A stretch of 7,390 nucleotides of DNA, from positions 1 through 7,390 of the forward strand of contig JAIVHC010000026.1 of NCBI GenBank assembly GCA_020201305.1, given 5' to 3'. Positions 5,161 through 7,390 of the stretch are shown piece after piece. The translations under genes were made by a program, and so were the position numbers. This stretch comes from Geobacteraceae bacterium. GTDB lineage: Bacteria; Desulfobacterota; Desulfuromonadia; Desulfuromonadales; Desulfuromonadaceae. Numbering within the stretch: the stretch's first letter is position 1; each line of letters starts with the position of its first letter. The notes beneath the pieces were generated by a model. The model saw nothing but the letters and a program-made list of their open reading frames with translations, was not told the origin of the DNA and searched no databases.

Positions 5161-6729
5161 ATGCTGAATGAATTGATCATCCATAACCTCGCCGTGGTGG
5201 AACGTGCAGAGGTGAGTTTTGCCTCCGGTTTCAATGTGCTAAGCGGTGAGACCGGGGCGGGAAAGTCGATCATTGTGGATGCGTTGGGGCTGCTTCTGGG
5301 TCAGCGCAGCCGTGGAGATCTGATCCGTTCCGGGCAGGAGCGCGCCGGAGTTGAGGCGGCATTTAATGTCAGCGCTCGCGATCAGGTGCAGCGCTGGCTG
5401 GAGGAAAACGATCTCGCGAATCCTGAGGATGGCGGGGTGCTGCTGGTGAAGCGAATTCTCTCACGCCAGGGGCGTAACAAAGTTTATATCAATGGTTCTA
5501 TGGCTTCCCTGACCCAGTTACAGGAGTTGATGCAGCCGCTGCTGACAATCTACGGTCAACATGAACAGCAGCAGCTCCAGCGTGTCGAGAACCATCTGCG
5601 CCTCCTGGATGCATTTGGAGCATATGCCGAGCCCCTGGCGGAGTATCGTAGCTGTTTCAGGGCGTGGCAGCAGGTACAGCGCCACCTTGAACGTCTCCGC
5701 GCCGAGAGTGCGGAGCGTCGTGATCGTCTTGACCTGCTTGTATTTCAGAGCCGCGAACTGCGCGAGGCAGAGCTGATAGAGGGTGAATACGCCCAATTGG
5801 AGCAGGAGCGTCTGCGTCTGCAGCATGGTGAACGTCTGAGTTCGGTGACACGCAAGGGTTACGATACCCTGTATGCGAGCAAAGGGGCAATGTGCGAGCA
5901 ACTGGGCACCCTGAAAGGGGAGCTTGAAGATCTTCTCGAGGTGGATCCGCGCCTGCAGCCTGCGTTTGAAGGGGTGAGTGATGCCATGTACACCCTGGAG
6001 GATGCGGCCCACCAGTTGCGCGCGCATGCGGATGGGCTGGTATTTGATCCCGAGCGTCAGCAGGAGGTGGAGCAACGCCTCAGTCAGCTGCAGGGGTTGC
6101 AGCGCAAGTATGCTGCGGAATTGGAGCACGCCGGTGCAAGACTCACGCAGGCCAGGGGTGATGCGGCACAGGAGCTGCAGGAAGCGTTGCACCGCGAACT
6201 GGAGGGTCTCGCGATGCCGCGCGCGCGTTTTGAGGTGCGTTTCAGCCCCAGAACGCAGCCGGGCGTGGATGGAGTTGAAGAGGCGGAATTCTTCTTCAGT
6301 GCCAACCCCGGTCAGGAGTTACGCCCTCTGGCGGCAACCGCATCCGGGGGAGAGCTCTCACGCGTGATGCTGGCATTGCGCAAGGCTGCTCCCGCTTCGG
6401 ATTCACTGGGTACGGTTATTTTTGATGAAGTCGATGCCGGAATCGGCGGCGAGGCTGCTACGGCGGTGGGCCAGCGCCTGCAGGATGTGGCGCAGCGCAG
6501 CCAGGTGTTGTGTGTTACCCATCTGCCCCAGGTCGCTGCCTTTGCCACGACCCAATTCCGCATTGAAAAAGTGGTAGAGCAGGATCAGACCAGCACCAGG
6601 GTTTTACATCTGGATACAGAGCCGCGCGTGCAGGAACTTGCGCGGATGCTGGGAGGAGCCTACAGCGGAGAACAAAGCGTGGAGCATGCCCGCGCCCTGT
6701 TACAGCATAGCTTAAGGGGAAACAGATGA
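5161..6729 (+). CDS. recN: DNA repair protein RecN
   Basis: A 522-residue SMC-like ATPase of double-strand-break repair, thought to tether DNA. Head motifs are intact: Walker A GETGAGKS (29-36), a Q-loop region with YGQHEQQQL (131-139), ABC signature SGGELSRVML (395-404), Walker B VIFDEVDAGIGG (419-430), H-loop THLPQVAA (453-460) and the tail QELARMLGG (491-499). The outgoing coiled coil (about 155-225), the middle region and LVFDPERQQEVEQRL (293-307) look standard. The return arm between QRKYA (314-318) and MPRARFEV (352-359) is only about 33 residues, where E. coli RecN (553 residues) has roughly 70, so that arm appears truncated in frame. ATG 5161 gives the usual MLNELIIHNLAVVE start; GGGGAGAG at 5142-5149 is rather far upstream, so coupling to nadK is likely. 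The stop overlaps the next start as ATGA. Confidence 0.96.
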   Translation: MLNELIIHNLAVVERAEVSFASGFNVLSGETGAGKSIIVDALGLLLGQRSRGDLIRSGQERAGVEAAFNVSARDQVQRWLEENDLANPEDGGVLLVKRILSRQGRNKVYINGSMASLTQLQELMQPLLTIYGQHEQQQLQRVENHLRLLDAFGAYAEPLAEYRSCFRAWQQVQRHLERLRAESAERRDRLDLLVFQSRELREAELIEGEYAQLEQERLRLQHGERLSSVTRKGYDTLYASKGAMCEQLGTLKGELEDLLEVDPRLQPAFEGVSDAMYTLEDAAHQLRAHADGLVFDPERQQEVEQRLSQLQGLQRKYAAELEHAGARLTQARGDAAQELQEALHRELEGLAMPRARFEVRFSPRTQPGVDGVEEAEFFFSANPGQELRPLAATASGGELSRVMLALRKAAPASDSLGTVIFDEVDAGIGGEAATAVGQRLQDVAQRSQVLCVTHLPQVAAFATTQFRIEKVVEQDQTSTRVLHLDTEPRVQELARMLGGAYSGEQSVEHARALLQHSLRGNR

Positions 6730-7190
6730 TTCGGAAAGCACGCATTGACGATGCTAAAGCTATTCATAAACTTCTGTCCGAATATGCGGAGGCGGGCAAA
6801 ATGCTGTCGCGCTCCCTAGCGGACATCTATCAGACCATCCGTTCTTTCTACATCTACGAGGATGAAGGGGAGGTGGCGGGAATCTCCTGCCTGCAGATCT
6901 GGTGGGCTGATCTGGCCGAGGTGCGCTCTCTGGCAGTAAGTGCTTCCCACGCAGGAAAGGGGCTGGGCCGCGATCTGGTCGAAGCATGCGAGCTCGAGGC
7001 GCAACAACTCGGGATAACCCGTGTGTTTGCTCTCACATACCAGAAGGATTTCTTTGCGCGTATGGGATTTGAGGTGATCGAAAAAAATGAATTGCCACAG
7101 AAGATCTGGGGTGACTGTATGAAGTGCCCCAAATTCCCTGATTGTGATGAAATTGCCGTGGCCAAAGATGCCCCCCGCCTCGAGAGCTGA
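6726..7190 (+). CDS. argA: Short GNAT-type N-acetylglutamate synthase / N-acetyltransferase
   Basis: A 154-residue GNAT-fold acetyltransferase. Acetyl-CoA motif A is EVRSLAV (65-71) followed by HAGKGLGRDLV (75-85) with the pyrophosphate-binding GKGLG turn. ALTYQKDFFARMGFEVIEK (102-120) is the C-terminal GNAT motif B. The protein closely resembles the short, kinase-domain-free ArgA found in deltaproteobacteria and actinobacteria, which acetylates glutamate with acetyl-CoA as the first step of arginine synthesis. The family-like tail LPQKIWGDCMKCPKFPDCDE carries Cys 131, 134 and 140, which might bind metal or sense redox. The start overlaps the recN stop (ATGA), with AGGGGA 5 bases upstream, so it is the third gene of the nadK operon. 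The glutamate specificity is inferred from similarity; another small amine acceptor is possible. Confidence 0.88.
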   Translation: MIRKARIDDAKAIHKLLSEYAEAGKMLSRSLADIYQTIRSFYIYEDEGEVAGISCLQIWWADLAEVRSLAVSASHAGKGLGRDLVEACELEAQQLGITRVFALTYQKDFFARMGFEVIEKNELPQKIWGDCMKCPKFPDCDEIAVAKDAPRLES

Positions 7191-7220
7191 TCTGTACTGA
7201 AAAGCGCACAGAGATTTCCT

Positions 7221-7249
7221 TCTTCTCTGCGGAGAAGATAGTGTTCTCC
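7221..7249 (+). repeat. Two overlapping, mutually exclusive hairpins
   Basis: TCTTCTC (7221-7227) pairs with GAGAAGA (7232-7238) around TGCG. The second arm is also part of GGAGAA (7231-7236), which pairs with TTCTCC (7244-7249) around GATAGTG. Only one can form at a time. They lie 30 bases after the argA stop and just before a stronger hairpin. No leader peptide was found. Confidence 0.45.
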
Positions 7250-7258
7250 ACACCCTGA

Positions 7259-7297
7259 CCCTCTCCCCCGAGGGAGAGGGGATTATTTGTGTGTTTT
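7259..7297 (+). terminator. Likely terminator of the nadK-recN-argA operon
   Basis: CCCTCTCCC (7259-7267) and GGGAGAGGG (7272-7280) form a perfect 9-bp GC-rich stem with the 4-base loop CCGA, followed by ATTATTTGTGTGTTTT. The T tract is interrupted, so termination may be partial. This type of stem also occurs as a dispersed intergenic repeat in many genomes, so it could be a REP-like element with the same effect. Confidence 0.65.
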
Positions 7298-7324
7298 AGA
7301 TTTAACCTCAGGTTGGTGTATGAA
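7295..7324 (+). promoter_or_regulatory. Candidate promoter and operator of the last gene
   Basis: TTTAGA (7295-7300) and TATGAA (7319-7324), each 4 of 6 to consensus, are 18 bases apart. The spacer contains the perfect inverted repeat AACCT-C-AGGTT (7304-7314), and a further AACCT follows at 7323-7327. The repeat may be an operator. This rests on pattern alone. Confidence 0.28.
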
Positions 7325-7344
7325 CCTGTTTTTTTGAGAGATAT

Positions 7345-7390
7345 ATGCTGCAGTTACAGAAAATAGAAATTACCTTTCCCGGATGTACCC
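7345..7390 (+). CDS. Start of an unidentified gene (15 codons, runs off window)
   Basis: ATG 7345 opens MLQLQKIEITFPGCT with no stop before the window edge. A GAGAG ribosome site (7336-7340) lies 4 bases upstream, and the likely operon terminator lies about 50 bases before it, so a new transcription unit starting here is reasonable. Fifteen residues are too few to name a family. Confidence 0.45.
   Translation, partial: MLQLQKIEITFPGCT

Noticed and set aside
5518..6192. A 224-codon open frame on the minus strand
   Set aside because: It is antisense to the coiled-coil part of recN and has no recognisable motif.

Overview
The window looks like ordinary chromosome from a Gram-negative, moderately GC-rich bacterium. 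Four things point towards a deltaproteobacterial or similar deep-branching lineage such as Chrysiogenota: an AmmeMemoRadiSam-type radical SAM enzyme, a short GNAT-type N-acetylglutamate synthase with a CPKFPDCDE tail, an exported YidD-domain protein, and an nadK-recN-argA run. This placement is inference; a 16S or marker-gene search would be needed to name the organism. No mobile element, CRISPR array, integrase or rRNA was seen.

Layout. Positions 1-382 (-) hold the 5' end of an EamA/DMT permease. Next comes a tRNA-Leu(CAA) gene (502-587, -) with its own near-consensus promoter (601-629) and intrinsic terminator (455-491). Reading the other way, amrS (719-1720, +) is followed by a small Arg-rich three-helix membrane protein (1773-2189, +). 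These meet a two-gene minus-strand operon tail to tail, with 4 bp of stop-codon overlap: rarA (4028-2700) followed by an overlapping exported, His-rich YidD-domain gene (2710-2186). A 254 bp intergenic region (4029-4282) carries a structured leader and a candidate promoter. It precedes the tightly packed operon nadK (4283-5155), recN (5161-6729) and a short argA-type acetyltransferase (6726-7190). A hairpin cluster with a likely terminator (7221-7297) separates this operon from the first 15 codons of another plus-strand gene (7345 to the window end).

Functionally, the window mixes genome maintenance (RarA at stalled forks, RecN in double-strand-break repair), cofactor supply (NAD kinase), the first step of arginine synthesis, and tRNA supply. 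No complete new multi-gene system is evident. The points most worth a second look are the His-rich exported YidD protein, a RecN whose return coiled-coil arm looks about 40 residues short, an AmrS without its usual AMMECR1 and Memo partners next to an uncharacterised membrane protein, and the foldable nadK leader.
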